A DNA stretch of 47,665 bases from Thermoleophilia bacterium (GTDB lineage Bacteria > Actinomycetota > Thermoleophilia > Gaiellales > Gaiellaceae), in the NCBI GenBank assembly GCA_025934995.1, contig JAICWC010000009.1:1-47665 (forward strand), read 5' to 3'. Position numbers and translations under genes: made by a program. Of this stretch, positions 32,697 through 41,662 are shown one piece after another. The notes beneath the pieces are model-generated. The model did no database searches. It was not told the origin of the DNA and saw nothing but the letters and a program-made list of their open reading frames with translations. Each line of letters opens with the position of its first letter. The first letter of the stretch is position 1.

Positions 32697-34349
32697 ATGA
32701 GCTCCCATGGCATTTTCCGCGTCCCCGAGCCGTACAACGAGCCCGTCCGGAGCTACGCGCCGGGGACGCCGGAGCGTGAGGAGCTGCGGCTGCGGCTCCA
32801 GGAGATGGAGTCGCAGCAGCTCGAGATCCCGCTCGTCATCGGCGGCGCGGACGTCACGACGGGCGACACCTTCGACGCAGTGCAGCCGCACAAGCGCTCG
32901 CACGTGCTCGCGACCGTGCACAAGGGCGGCGCGAAAGAGGTCGACCGCGCGATCGCCGCCGCGGCCGACGCGTGGGAAGACTGGTCGCGCACGCCGTGGG
33001 AGGAGCGGGCCGCAGTCCTGCTCCGCGCATCCGAGCTGCTCGCGGGCCCGTGGCGGCAGACGCTGAACGCGGCGACGATGCTCGGCCAGTCGAAGACTGC
33101 GCACCAGGCAGAGATCGACGCGTCGTGCGAGCTGATCGATTTCTGGCGCTTCAACGTGCAGTACATGCGACGGATCTACGAGGAGCAGCCGATCTCCTCA
33201 CCCGGTGTCTGGAACCGGCTCGAGTACCGCCCACTCGAAGGCTTCGTCTTCGCGGTGACGCCCTTCAACTTCACGGCCATCGGCGGCAACCTGCCGACCT
33301 CGGCCGCGCTGATGGGCAACTGCGTCGTCTGGAAGCCGGCGTCGACCGCGGCGTACAGCGCGTGGTTCCTCATGCAGCTGCTCGAGGAAGCAGGCCTGCC
33401 GCCGGGCGTCATCAACCTCGTGTACGGCTCCGGCGCCGCCGTCGGCGACCCGGTGATCGCGAATCCCAACCTCGCGGGCATTCATTTCACGGGCTCGACC
33501 GCCGTCTTCAACGGGATGTGGCGTGACGTCGCCAAGAACCTCGACGCCTACCGCAACTATCCGCGCATCGTCGGGGAGACGGGCGGCAAGGACTTCATCG
33601 TGGCCCATCCGAGCGCCGATGTCGATGCCGTCGCGACGGCGATCGTTCGCGGCGCCTTCGAATATCAGGGACAGAAGTGCTCGGCCGCGTCGCGTGTGTT
33701 CGCGCCGTCGAACCTGTGGCCGAAGCTGCGCGAGCGTCTCGCGGACGAGGTGAAGACGCTGAAGATCGGCGACGTCAGCGACTTCTCCAATTTCATGGGC
33801 GCCGTCATCGACGGCAGCTCGTTCAAGACGCAGAAGGCCGCGATCGACGAGGCGAGCGCAGCAAACGGCACGGCGAGCGTGCTCGTCGGCGGCGGCTACG
33901 ACGACTCGGACGGCTGGTTCGTGGAGCCGACCGTGATCGAGACGAGCGACCCGGACTTCCGGACGATGAAGGAGGAGCTGTTCGGCCCCGTCGTCACGGC
34001 GTTCGTCTACGACGAGAAGAAATACGAGGACACGCTCGACCTGATCGACGCGGGCGCGCCCTACGGGTTGACCGGCGCCGTGTTCGCGCAGGACCGCCAC
34101 GCGGTCGAGCTCGCGAGCGAGCGGCTCCGGTATGCGGCCGGCAACTTCTACGTCAACGACAAGCCGACGGGAGCCGTCGTGGGCCAGCAGCCCTTCGGCG
34201 GTGCGCGCGCCTCCGGCACGAACGACAAGGCGGGATCGATGTGGAACCTGATCCGCTGGGTCTCGCCCCGGACGGTGAAGGAGCTGTTCGTGCCGCCGAC
34301 CGACTACCGGTACCCGTTCCTCGGGCCGGAGCCGGATGCCGGGCGCTAG
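32697..34349 (+). CDS. pruA: L-glutamate gamma-semialdehyde (1-pyrroline-5-carboxylate) dehydrogenase
   Basis: A 550-aa NAD-dependent aldehyde dehydrogenase of the P5CDH branch, completing proline (and ornithine) breakdown to glutamate. Active site: VGETGGKDF (E294) and FEYQGQKCSAASR (C328). The branch is recognised from the long N-terminus (RVPEPYNEPVRSYAPGTPER...) and DDKPTGAVVGQQPFGGARASGTNDKAG-type ending. No proline dehydrogenase (prodh) is adjacent. It stands alone on the plus strand, 25 nt from the divergent ogt. Confidence 0.95.
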   Translation: MSSHGIFRVPEPYNEPVRSYAPGTPEREELRLRLQEMESQQLEIPLVIGGADVTTGDTFDAVQPHKRSHVLATVHKGGAKEVDRAIAAAADAWEDWSRTPWEERAAVLLRASELLAGPWRQTLNAATMLGQSKTAHQAEIDASCELIDFWRFNVQYMRRIYEEQPISSPGVWNRLEYRPLEGFVFAVTPFNFTAIGGNLPTSAALMGNCVVWKPASTAAYSAWFLMQLLEEAGLPPGVINLVYGSGAAVGDPVIANPNLAGIHFTGSTAVFNGMWRDVAKNLDAYRNYPRIVGETGGKDFIVAHPSADVDAVATAIVRGAFEYQGQKCSAASRVFAPSNLWPKLRERLADEVKTLKIGDVSDFSNFMGAVIDGSSFKTQKAAIDEASAANGTASVLVGGGYDDSDGWFVEPTVIETSDPDFRTMKEELFGPVVTAFVYDEKKYEDTLDLIDAGAPYGLTGAVFAQDRHAVELASERLRYAAGNFYVNDKPTGAVVGQQPFGGARASGTNDKAGSMWNLIRWVSPRTVKELFVPPTDYRYPFLGPEPDAGR

Positions 34350-34471
34350 GCCGTTTCTTCTTCGATCGCCACGTACGAGAGGAACCGCTCGACGACCGCG
34401 ATGAAGTCGTCGACGGCCTCGACGTACCAGGAGTGATCGGCCAGGTCGTCCTCGATGTAGTGCAGCTCCAT
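34346..34471 (-). CDS. Tiny acidic protein (41 aa), below ORF-track cutoff
   Basis: MELHYIEDDLADHSWYVEAVDDFIAVVERFLSYVAIEEETA, here described by its ends MELHYIEDD and AIEEETA. The composition is protein-like (aromatic and acidic, predicted helical) and unlike the Arg/Ala/Pro-rich shadows. It lies 10 nt after the MFS gene on the same strand and ends exactly at the pruA stop on the other strand. No clear ribosome-binding site. No family recognised. Confidence 0.5.
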   Translation of the reverse strand: MELHYIEDDLADHSWYVEAVDDFIAVVERFLSYVAIEEETA

Positions 34472-34481
34472 GCCGAGGAAG

Positions 34482-35714
34482 CTACGCCTCTGTCGTTAAG
34501 GGCATGTCACGAGCACGTAAGAAATAGATCGCAGCGGCGCCGGCCAGCGCCGGGACGGTGAGCACCACGCCTGCGGCTCGGACGCCGAAGGCGCCTGCGA
34601 TCGCGCCGTCCGTCAGGCTGGCGACCGGGCGCAGGCCGAGGAACGCGACGCTCCAGAGCGCCATGATCCGCCCGCGCTGGTGGTCTTCGACGCCGAGCAT
34701 GAGCTGGCTCGTCGCCGACGTGTTCGAGGCGAGATAGCCGAAGCCGCCGACGGCGAGGAACGCGAACCCGACCCAGATGGACGGCGAGAGCGAGAAGCCG
34801 ACGACCCCCGCGACGAGGACGCAGAGCGTGATCATCATCCGGTTTCGCGAGCCGGCGACTCGGCCCGCGAGCAGGAGGGCGGCGGTGATCGCGCCGGCGC
34901 CGAAGGCGCCGACGATGACGCCGGACCAGAGGCGGAGGTGGTTGTGGCCGAAGCCGAACGCGTGCGCGAACGCCGGGCTCTCGGTGTTCACGGGGTCCGA
35001 CGCGAAGCCGACGGCAGTGACGATGAGCAGGAATGCGAGGAGCCGCGGCTGCTCGCGCGCGATGCGGAGGCTCTCGCGCAACCGCGCCTGGCCGCGCGAC
35101 GCGAGCTGCCGGGCCCGCGGCGTCACGACGGCGAGGCCGAGGACGAGCAGGAGGTACGAGGCTGCATTGATCGCGAACGACGGCGCATAGCCGAGCGTGT
35201 CGACGGACAGGCCGGCGAGCGCCGGCCCGACGGCGCGCGCGAGGTTGTACGTCAGCGAGTTCAGCGCGACCGCCGATTGCAGATCCTCGCGCGGCACCAG
35301 ATCGCCGATCAACGCCTGGCTCGCCGGGGCCGAGAACGCGCTGCAGACGCCGAGGCACACGGCGCACGCCATGACGAGCGGCACGGAGACGTGTCCCTCC
35401 CAGGTCAGGGCGGCGAGCGCGCCGCTGACCGCCGTCGCCACGACCTGTGTGATGAGCAACAACCGTTTGCGATCGAAGCGGTCGGCGGCGCTCCCGCCCC
35501 ACGGCGCGAGCAGGAGGACCGGCACGAAGTTGCCGAACTGCAGCACGCCGAGCAGGAAGGGCGAGTGCGTGTGCTCGAAGACGTACAGCGATGCCGCGAG
35601 ATTCTGGAACCACGTGCCGCTCGCGGACGCCGCGTTGCCGACGAAGTAGGGACCGAAGTTGCGGTGGAGGATCAGCCGCGCAGCGACGCCCGGCCCATGT
35701 GGCGCGCTAGCCAC
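34482..35714 (-). CDS. MFS transporter (EntS/drug-efflux-like)
   Basis: A 410-aa permease of the MFS_3 (EntS-like) group: RNFGPYFVGNAASASGTWFQNLAASLYVF, GGSAADRFDRKRLLLITQ (loop 2-3 signature), FSAPASQALIGDLVPREDLQSAVALNS, and the late HQRGRIMALWSVAFLGLRPV. About 12 membrane helices. Probable exporter of a small molecule. The GTG start overlaps the uvrC stop by 8 nt; the track's longer N-terminus is uvrC read out of frame. Confidence 0.9.
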   Translation of the reverse strand: MASAPHGPGVAARLILHRNFGPYFVGNAASASGTWFQNLAASLYVFEHTHSPFLLGVLQFGNFVPVLLLAPWGGSAADRFDRKRLLLITQVVATAVSGALAALTWEGHVSVPLVMACAVCLGVCSAFSAPASQALIGDLVPREDLQSAVALNSLTYNLARAVGPALAGLSVDTLGYAPSFAINAASYLLLVLGLAVVTPRARQLASRGQARLRESLRIAREQPRLLAFLLIVTAVGFASDPVNTESPAFAHAFGFGHNHLRLWSGVIVGAFGAGAITAALLLAGRVAGSRNRMMITLCVLVAGVVGFSLSPSIWVGFAFLAVGGFGYLASNTSATSQLMLGVEDHQRGRIMALWSVAFLGLRPVASLTDGAIAGAFGVRAAGVVLTVPALAGAAAIYFLRARDMPLTTEA

Positions 35715-37563
35715 GTCCGGTCTTGTGGAGCTGTGCGTAGATGCGGCGTGCGACCGCCGCGGGGACGCCGGGCACGCCCTCCAGCTCTTCCGGGGATGCG
35801 GCCGCCATCTCCTCGACCGAGCCGAAGTGCTGCAGAAGCGCCCGACGACGTGCAGGGCCGACACCCTCGAGCTCATCGAACAACGACGCGAACCCGCGCG
35901 ACTCTCGCCGTTGCCGGTGGAAGCCGAGTGCGAAGCGATGCGCCTCGTCGCGCAGGCGCTGCAGCAGCTGCAGGCCCGGGTTGTGACGGGAGAGGATGAT
36001 CGGCTCGCTCTGGCCCGGGACGAACACTTCCTCGATCCGCTTGGCGAGTGAGATCACCGCGACGCGCGGCAGGTCGAACGCCTGCATCGCGCCGAGCGCG
36101 GCCGAGAGCTGCCCCTTGCCGCCGTCGATGACGACGAGGTTCGGCGCCGTTGCGAACGAGGAGTCGTGCGACTCGCCCGTCCCGTCCGAGAGGCGCGCGA
36201 ATCGGCGCGTAATCACCTCGGCCATCGCCGCGAAGTCGTCCGGGTCGGCGCCCGCGGTCTTGATGCCGAACTTTCGGTAGTCGGACTTCCGCGGCAGCGC
36301 GTCCTGGAAGACGACCATCGACGCCACGGGGTCCTGGCCCATCGCGTGCGAGATGTCGTAGCACTCGATGCGCACCGGCAGTGACTCGAGGTTGAGCGCC
36401 TCGCGCAGCTCTTCGAGCGCCTCGACACGGCGGGCGCGCTTCTGCTCGGTCGCCGCCTGCTCGGTGACGAGAGCGTGCTGGGCGTTCTCGTCCGCGAGCT
36501 GCTGCAGCCGGCGCTTCTCGCCACGCTCCGCGGCGCGCACCTCGACGCGTGCGCCTCGCTTCTCAGACAGGAACTCCGCGAGCGCCGACAGGTCGCCGGA
36601 ATCCCGCGGCACCACGATCTGCGGAGGCACACTCGGCGCCGAGCCGTAGTACTCGAGGCAAAACGACTCGAGCACCGTCGTCAGATCCTGGCCTGCGACG
36701 TTCTCGAGGTGGAAGGAGTGCCGGTCGACCATCTTCCCGCCGCGCAGCGGAAAGATCTGCACGACTGCCCGATCCTCCAGGCTCGCGAAGCCGATCACGT
36801 CGACGTTCCCGACCGACTGCCGCTCGACCGACTGGCGCTCCACGAGATGTTGCACGGCGAACAGCCGGTTGCGATGGCGCGCCGCATCCTCGAAGCGCTC
36901 CTCGCGTGCGGCATCGTGCATCTTCTGCTCGAGCTCGCGCTGGATGGGCCTGACGTTGCCGGAGAGGAACTCGATGACGCCGTCGACGATGGCGCGGTAG
37001 TCGTCCTTCGAGACGTAGCCCACGCACGGCGCGAGGCAACGCTCGATGTGGTAGTCGAGGCACGGGATGCCGGAGTGGCGCCCCGGCTTCGGGCCTTCGC
37101 ACGGCCGATACGGAAAGACCCGGTTCAGCACGTCGAGCGTCTCGCGCACCTTCTTCGCGTTCGCGTACGGCCCGAAGTACCAGACGCCCTGCCGGTGCCG
37201 CTCGCGCGTGAACATCACGCGGGGGTACTCGTCCTCGACGGTGACCGCGATGTACGGGAACGACTTGTCGTCGCGTAGGCGCACGTTGAACGGCGGGCGG
37301 TGGCGCTTGACGAGGTTCTGCTCGAGGTGGAGCGCCTCCACCTCGCTGCCGGTGACGATCACCTCGATGTCCTCGACACGGCCGGGCAGCTGCTGGATCT
37401 GTGCACGACCGTCCGTCGTCTTCTGGAAGTAGCTGCGAACGCGGGGACGCAGCGACTTCGCCTTTCCGACGTAGAGGACGTCGCCGCGCGCGTCGCGGAA
37501 GAGGTAGACGCCCGGCTTTGCCGGCAGATTCTTTAGACGATCTTCAAGTTTCCCTTGGGCCAC
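35707..37563 (-). CDS. uvrC: Excinuclease ABC subunit C
   Basis: UvrC makes both incisions around a lesion in nucleotide excision repair. The 618-aa protein has the GIY-YIG nuclease domain (PGVYLFRDARGDVLYVGKAKSLRPRVRSYF), the UVR motif (EERFEDAARHRNRLFAVQHL), the RNase H-like C-terminal nuclease (RIECYDISHAMGQDPVASMVVF; NLVVIDGGKGQLSAA) and the terminal (HhH)2 domain. A five-residue tandem repeat (VERQS twice) lies after the UVR motif. It precedes an MFS gene in the same operon and shows no LexA box at its start. Confidence 0.96.
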   Translation of the reverse strand: MAQGKLEDRLKNLPAKPGVYLFRDARGDVLYVGKAKSLRPRVRSYFQKTTDGRAQIQQLPGRVEDIEVIVTGSEVEALHLEQNLVKRHRPPFNVRLRDDKSFPYIAVTVEDEYPRVMFTRERHRQGVWYFGPYANAKKVRETLDVLNRVFPYRPCEGPKPGRHSGIPCLDYHIERCLAPCVGYVSKDDYRAIVDGVIEFLSGNVRPIQRELEQKMHDAAREERFEDAARHRNRLFAVQHLVERQSVERQSVGNVDVIGFASLEDRAVVQIFPLRGGKMVDRHSFHLENVAGQDLTTVLESFCLEYYGSAPSVPPQIVVPRDSGDLSALAEFLSEKRGARVEVRAAERGEKRRLQQLADENAQHALVTEQAATEQKRARRVEALEELREALNLESLPVRIECYDISHAMGQDPVASMVVFQDALPRKSDYRKFGIKTAGADPDDFAAMAEVITRRFARLSDGTGESHDSSFATAPNLVVIDGGKGQLSAALGAMQAFDLPRVAVISLAKRIEEVFVPGQSEPIILSRHNPGLQLLQRLRDEAHRFALGFHRQRRESRGFASLFDELEGVGPARRRALLQHFGSVEEMAAASPEELEGVPGVPAAVARRIYAQLHKTGRG

Positions 37564-37586
37564 CGCGCGCTACCGTAGCCAAGCCC

Positions 37587-38999
37587 ATGCGAGTTGCGAC
37601 CCTGCTGGCTGCCCTCGCGTTCGTCGTCGTTCCGAGCGCGCACGCAGGCGGTCCGGGATTGATCATCGGCGCGACCGAGGACTCGACGAAGTCGACGACG
37701 ATGGCCGTCGCGAAGGCGCAGATGGACCTGCTCGTCGCCGCCGGGTTCAGCGCCGACCGCATCACCGAGGAGTGGGCGCCCGGACAGACCGCGGTGCCCG
37801 CCACCGGCAGGCAGGTGCTCGAGAACCTGGCGGCCGCGGCAAAGCTCGACGGCGTCACGATCATCTGCGTCGTCATGAACCACGGGAGCGCGACGACTCC
37901 TTTGACACCGACGGATCAAGCGGACTTCGCGTCGTATGCGGCGTCGATCGCCCACGCGGTCCCGAGCTTCCGGATCTTCGTCGTCGGCAACGAGCCCAAT
38001 CTCAACCGTTACTGGCTGCCGCAGTACAACGACGACGGCAGCGACGCCGCAGCGCCGGCCTACGAGAGCCTGCTGGCCGGTACCTACGACGCACTGAAAG
38101 GCGTTTCGAGCGGGATCACCGTGCTCGGCGGCGCGCTCGCGCCTCGCGGCGGCGATGCGCCGAGCACCGTGCGACCGACGCACAACCCGACGGTCTTCAT
38201 CCATGACATGGGTCAGGCCTGGCTCGAAAGCGGGCGGACGACGCCGATCATGGACGGTTTCGACATGCACCCGTACGAGGACAACTCGAGCGTCGCGCCC
38301 GCGGCCGGGACGCATCCGAACTCGACGACGATCGCACTGGCCGACTACGACAAGCTCGTCGCCGCACTCGGCGACGCATTCGGGAACTATTCGCTGCCCA
38401 TCTGGTACGACGAGTTCGGCGTCGAGACGCAGATCCCGGCGCAGTGGGAGAGCCAGTACACGGGCACCGAGCCGGCGACGATCCATCCCGTCCCCGAGAC
38501 CACGCAGGCCGCGTACTACCGCCAGGCGATCCAGCTCGCGTTCTGCCAGCCGAACGTCCGTGCGCTGATGCTCTTCCACACCGTCGACGAGGCCGACCAC
38601 GCCGCCTGGCAGTCCGGCCTGTACTACGCGAACAGCACGACCGCGAAGGCGAGCCTGGCGCCGACCCGGCTCGCGATACAGCAGTCGCGTCGCGGCGTCG
38701 TGACCCATTGCGACGGGCTGGAGCTCCCTGTGACGCCGCGCGTCGTGCAAAAGGGCGACGTGCTGACCCTCTCCTGCGGGCTCGACTGCGACTACGTCGC
38801 ACAGCTTTACCGTGGCACGAAGCTGGTGCGCGGCGTGCGCGGCCGCGCCGTCGGGGGTCAGCCGAAGACGTTGTCGATCCGCGTGCCGACGACCAAGGGG
38901 AGCTACCGGCTCGAGGTCTCAGGTGTCAATCCGGTCAACCCCGCGCCGCCCAAGCCGCGCTTCGTCCGACTGCGTCGTCCCGTCCCGGGAGCGGGCTAA
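37587..38999 (+). CDS. Secreted glycoside-hydrolase-like TIM-barrel protein
   Basis: A 470-aa exported protein: signal peptide (1-20, cleavage after AHA), then a barrel with FVVGNEPNLNRYW (E136, acid/base-like) and PIWYDEFGVET (D275/E276, nucleophile-like), the same layout as the 10706-12061 protein. It also has MDGFDMHPY, comparable to MDEMSIHPY there. The C-terminal region (from about 375) is a separate beta-type module with a Cys pair (LSCGLDC) ending in an Arg/Pro-rich tail. Substrate unknown. It is divergent from uvrC with only 23 nt between. Confidence 0.8.
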   Translation: MRVATLLAALAFVVVPSAHAGGPGLIIGATEDSTKSTTMAVAKAQMDLLVAAGFSADRITEEWAPGQTAVPATGRQVLENLAAAAKLDGVTIICVVMNHGSATTPLTPTDQADFASYAASIAHAVPSFRIFVVGNEPNLNRYWLPQYNDDGSDAAAPAYESLLAGTYDALKGVSSGITVLGGALAPRGGDAPSTVRPTHNPTVFIHDMGQAWLESGRTTPIMDGFDMHPYEDNSSVAPAAGTHPNSTTIALADYDKLVAALGDAFGNYSLPIWYDEFGVETQIPAQWESQYTGTEPATIHPVPETTQAAYYRQAIQLAFCQPNVRALMLFHTVDEADHAAWQSGLYYANSTTAKASLAPTRLAIQQSRRGVVTHCDGLELPVTPRVVQKGDVLTLSCGLDCDYVAQLYRGTKLVRGVRGRAVGGQPKTLSIRVPTTKGSYRLEVSGVNPVNPAPPKPRFVRLRRPVPGAG

Positions 39000-39010
39000 C
39001 CTGTCGTCCG

Positions 39011-39706
39011 ATGGACGCAGGCCAGTACGTCGCCTACACCTATTACCGCGTCGACCCGGCCTGGCGCCGGCTTCCGGTCGACGAACGGCAGGCGGGCAAG
39101 GACGCGTTTGCCGAGGTCGTCGAGCATTTCGCGGACCGCTTCGACCATCTGCGCGTGTACTCGACCGCAGGCGTCCGCCCCGAGACGGACTTCTTCCTCT
39201 GGAAGATCACGGAGCGCTACGACGCCTTCGGCGAGCTCGGCGCTGCGCTCAACGGGACGCCGCTCGCCGGTTGGCTCGAGACGCCGTACTCGTATCTCGC
39301 CACGACCAAGGCGTCGCAGTACACGCAGGCGCGCAAGGCGCGGAAGATCACACCGCACGGTCTCCCCTATCTCGTCGTCTACCCGTTCGTGAAGGTGCGG
39401 CCCTGGTACGCGCTTCCGGAGGCGGACCGTCAGCGCGCGATGGACGAGCACATCCGCATCGGCCGCGAGGAGTTTCCGGGAATCAAGAACCACACGACCT
39501 ACTCGTTCGGCATCGACGACCAGGAGTTCATGACCGCCTTCGAGTGCGAGGAGCCGGCCGACTTCATGCATCTGATGTTGCGGCTGCGCGACACCGAGGC
39601 ATCGAGCTACACAGAACGTGACACGCCGATCTTCGTCGGCAAGCTCGTGACGATTCGCGAGGCGCTCGCCGAGCTCGACGGCGCCTCGACGCGCGTCGAG
39701 CTCTGA
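39011..39706 (+). CDS. chdC: Coproheme decarboxylase (HemQ/ChdC), chlorite-dismutase family
   Basis: The last enzyme of the coproporphyrin-dependent heme pathway, which turns iron-coproporphyrin III into heme b using peroxide. The 231-aa protein shows the family core KARKITPHGLPYLVVYPFVKVRPWYAL, with the expected radical Tyr in WY (Y133), and the proximal His in IKNHTTYSFGIDDQEF (H161). The absence of the distal Arg pattern of true chlorite dismutases and the actinobacterial context favour ChdC. Other heme genes are not in the window. Confidence 0.92.
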   Translation: MDAGQYVAYTYYRVDPAWRRLPVDERQAGKDAFAEVVEHFADRFDHLRVYSTAGVRPETDFFLWKITERYDAFGELGAALNGTPLAGWLETPYSYLATTKASQYTQARKARKITPHGLPYLVVYPFVKVRPWYALPEADRQRAMDEHIRIGREEFPGIKNHTTYSFGIDDQEFMTAFECEEPADFMHLMLRLRDTEASSYTERDTPIFVGKLVTIREALAELDGASTRVEL

Positions 39707-39720
39707 CAACGCTTCATGCA

Positions 39721-40455
39721 TTGGCGATCGTCGGCGCCGGCGTCGGTGCGGGCATCGCGAACGCGATCGTCGGCAGCGGCACGCTGATCACCTTTCCGAC
39801 GCTGCTCGCCTTCGGCTACGCGCCGGTCACCGCGAACGTCACGAACACGATGGGGCTCGTCCCCGGGAACATCACGTCGATGATCGGCTACCGCCCGGAG
39901 ATGGCGGGCCAGCGTGACCGCGCGTTTCGGCTCGGCTTCGCGTCGATCATCGGTGCGACCGGCGGCGCGATCCTGCTGCTCGTGCTGCCGGCGTCGGCGT
40001 TCCGCGCCGTCGTCCCGGCCTTCATCGGCCTCGGTGTCTTCGCGATCCTGACCGGCCCTTACGTCTCGAAATGGCTCGCGAAGCGAAACCTCGTCGCGTC
40101 GGAGGCGAGCGGTGGATTGTGGACGTTCCTCGGCGTCGTGCTCTGCGGGGTGTACGGCGGCTACTTCGGCGCCGGGCAGGGCCTCCTGTTCATCGCCGTG
40201 CTCGGGATCGCGCTCGCCGACACGATCCACCGGCTGAACGCGCTGCGCAACATGCTCGCCGGGCTCGCGAACACCATCGCCGCGGTCGTCTTCATCTTCT
40301 CCGCGCACATCGCATGGGCGGCCGCCGGGTTGCTGGCGATCGGCTCGATCGCGGGCGGTTGGGTCGGCGTGCACATCGGCCGCCGCCTACCGCCGGTGTT
40401 CTACCGCGCAGTGATCGCTGCTGTCGGAATCGTCGCGTTCGTCAAGCTGTTGTAA
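39721..40455 (+). CDS. TauE/SafE family sulfite exporter-like permease
   Basis: A 244-aa membrane protein with about 8 helices and the two family repeats: GAGIANAIVGSGTLITFPTLLAFGYAPVTANVTNTMGL at the start and GVYGGYFGAGQGLLFIAVLGI with LNALRNMLAGLAN in the second half. Members export sulfite, sulfoacetate or other anions; the real substrate is unknown. Start is a TTG 14 nt after chdC; no in-frame ATG is available, so the N-terminus is uncertain. It ends 14 nt inside the convergent DUF892 gene. Confidence 0.86.
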   Translation: MAIVGAGVGAGIANAIVGSGTLITFPTLLAFGYAPVTANVTNTMGLVPGNITSMIGYRPEMAGQRDRAFRLGFASIIGATGGAILLLVLPASAFRAVVPAFIGLGVFAILTGPYVSKWLAKRNLVASEASGGLWTFLGVVLCGVYGGYFGAGQGLLFIAVLGIALADTIHRLNALRNMLAGLANTIAAVVFIFSAHIAWAAAGLLAIGSIAGGWVGVHIGRRLPPVFYRAVIAAVGIVAFVKLL

Positions 40456-40924
40456 CGGTCTCGGCGAGGATCTTCGCCGTCGCCTTGTGCACGAGCTCGA
40501 GCGCGTACTCCTCCTGCTCGAGGATCTCCGTCAGGCGCATCGCGATGTCCTCCTCGCCGAGCGCGTTCGCCGTCGAGCGCAGCCACGTGTACGCCGCGAT
40601 CTCGAGGTGCTCGTTCGCGGCGATGACGTCGCAGTGCATCAAGTCCGTCGGGTAGTCCTCCAGCAGCGAGTCGTGCTCCGCTTTCAGGCCGAGCAGCGCC
40701 GGGCTCTCGTTGCCGTCCTGCCGCTCACCGAGCAGGTTGAGGACGGTTCGCACGGTCGTCACGTGCTGCCGCGTCTCGAGGAGGTGCCGCTCGAGCCCGT
40801 ACTTCAGGTCGGTCGCATGCACGTGGTCGTAGAGCAGCGGCAGGATCTCGTCGGCCAGACGCTGCTCGACCCACAACATCTGGTGGAGGCGGTGGATGAA
40901 GAGCTCGCGGGCGTCCGGAACCAC
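40442..40924 (-). CDS. DUF892 (YciE/YciF) ferritin-like protein
   Basis: A 160-aa four-helix protein of DUF892: the N-terminal ARELFIHRLHQMLWVEQRLADEILPLL, the middle LERHLLETRQHVTTV and the later CDVIAANEHLEIAAYTWL and EILEQEEYALELVHKA contain the paired Glu/His residues expected of a di-iron ferritin-like site. Members are stress-linked; the activity is undefined. The GTG overlaps the stop of the upstream membrane gene by 1 nt. Confidence 0.9.
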   Translation of the reverse strand: MVPDARELFIHRLHQMLWVEQRLADEILPLLYDHVHATDLKYGLERHLLETRQHVTTVRTVLNLLGERQDGNESPALLGLKAEHDSLLEDYPTDLMHCDVIAANEHLEIAAYTWLRSTANALGEEDIAMRLTEILEQEEYALELVHKATAKILAETVTTA

Positions 40925-41298
40925 TACGCGTAATGGTGCTGATCCCGCCAGATCCGAAACATCGCCAGGCCGCAGAGCACGAGCACGGCGACGAATGCGA
41001 GGAGCTGGAAGCCGTGCGCTCCGCCGTACCAGTAGACGGCGAGGTCGGCGACGGCGAGGATCGCGGCCCCGTAGAACGCGGTGGTCGCGCGGCGGGGCCA
41101 GAGCGAGATCTCCTCGCGCCGTTCGCGCCAGACGAGGAAGACGAAGACCGCGATGGCGAGGATGAACGCGATGCGGGCGATGATCGTCAGCGCGACCAGC
41201 GTGTTCTCGAGCTGCAGCACGACGACGATCAGTGCGATGAGCGCGAGGATCAGGAACCCGCGGAGCGTCGGGTTCATGCGTGAGAAAAAGCCTCTCAT
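40924..41298 (-). CDS. Small membrane protein, hypothetical
   Basis: A 124-aa protein with four hydrophobic helices (TLRGFLILALIALIVVVLQL, VALTIIARIAFILAIAVFVFLVW, ATTAFYGAAILAVADLAVYW, FQLLAFVAVLVLCGLAMFRI). Basic residues lie before the first and between the second and third. I do not recognise the family. An internal ATG at 41277 is an alternative start. It overlaps the upstream gene as ATGA and is followed directly by DUF892, so the three form an operon. Confidence 0.7.
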   Translation of the reverse strand: MRGFFSRMNPTLRGFLILALIALIVVVLQLENTLVALTIIARIAFILAIAVFVFLVWRERREEISLWPRRATTAFYGAAILAVADLAVYWYGGAHGFQLLAFVAVLVLCGLAMFRIWRDQHHYA

Positions 41299-41654
41299 CC
41301 GACTCCCGTCATGTACGCCCGCACGGCGAGCGCTCCTGCCACGAGCGTCGCCCCGGCGAACCAGCCGAGCCGGCGGCGGCGCTCGGCGGGAGCGTAGAGC
41401 CACGGCGACAGGACCGCGAGGAGCGACAGGCTTCCGTAGAGGTAGTGCAGGTGCTCCGGCGCGCGCCGGTGGTCGGAGAGGAGCAGCAGGCCGATCCCGA
41501 CCTGCGCGACGACGAGCGTTTGCGCGAGCGCGAGGAGATGCGTCAGCCAGCCGCGCGGCTCGGCCCGCCGATAGTAGGTCCAGCCCGCGAAGAGCGCGGA
41601 GCCGAAGGTCGCGGCGAGCACAAGGAATGCGACGGTGTGGTGGGCCGATAGCAT
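41295..41654 (-). CDS. Small membrane protein, hypothetical
   Basis: A 119-aa protein with four hydrophobic helices (HTVAFLVLAATFGSALFAGW, WLTHLLALAQTLVVAQVGIGLLLL, HLHYLYGSLSLLAVLSPWLY, LGWFAGATLVAGALAVRAYM). The His-rich placements (AHHT, HLHYLYG) recall small heme- or quinone-binding membrane proteins, but this is only a resemblance. The start ATG is divergent from bcp with 8 nt between. Heads the three-gene minus-strand operon ending in DUF892. Confidence 0.72.
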   Translation of the reverse strand: MLSAHHTVAFLVLAATFGSALFAGWTYYRRAEPRGWLTHLLALAQTLVVAQVGIGLLLLSDHRRAPEHLHYLYGSLSLLAVLSPWLYAPAERRRRLGWFAGATLVAGALAVRAYMTGVG

Positions 41655-41662
41655 CGAGGTTG

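Noticed and set aside
36805-36840. VERQSVERQS tandem repeat in uvrC as a functional element
   Set aside because: It is a single 15-bp duplication in a linker region after the UVR motif; too little to call.
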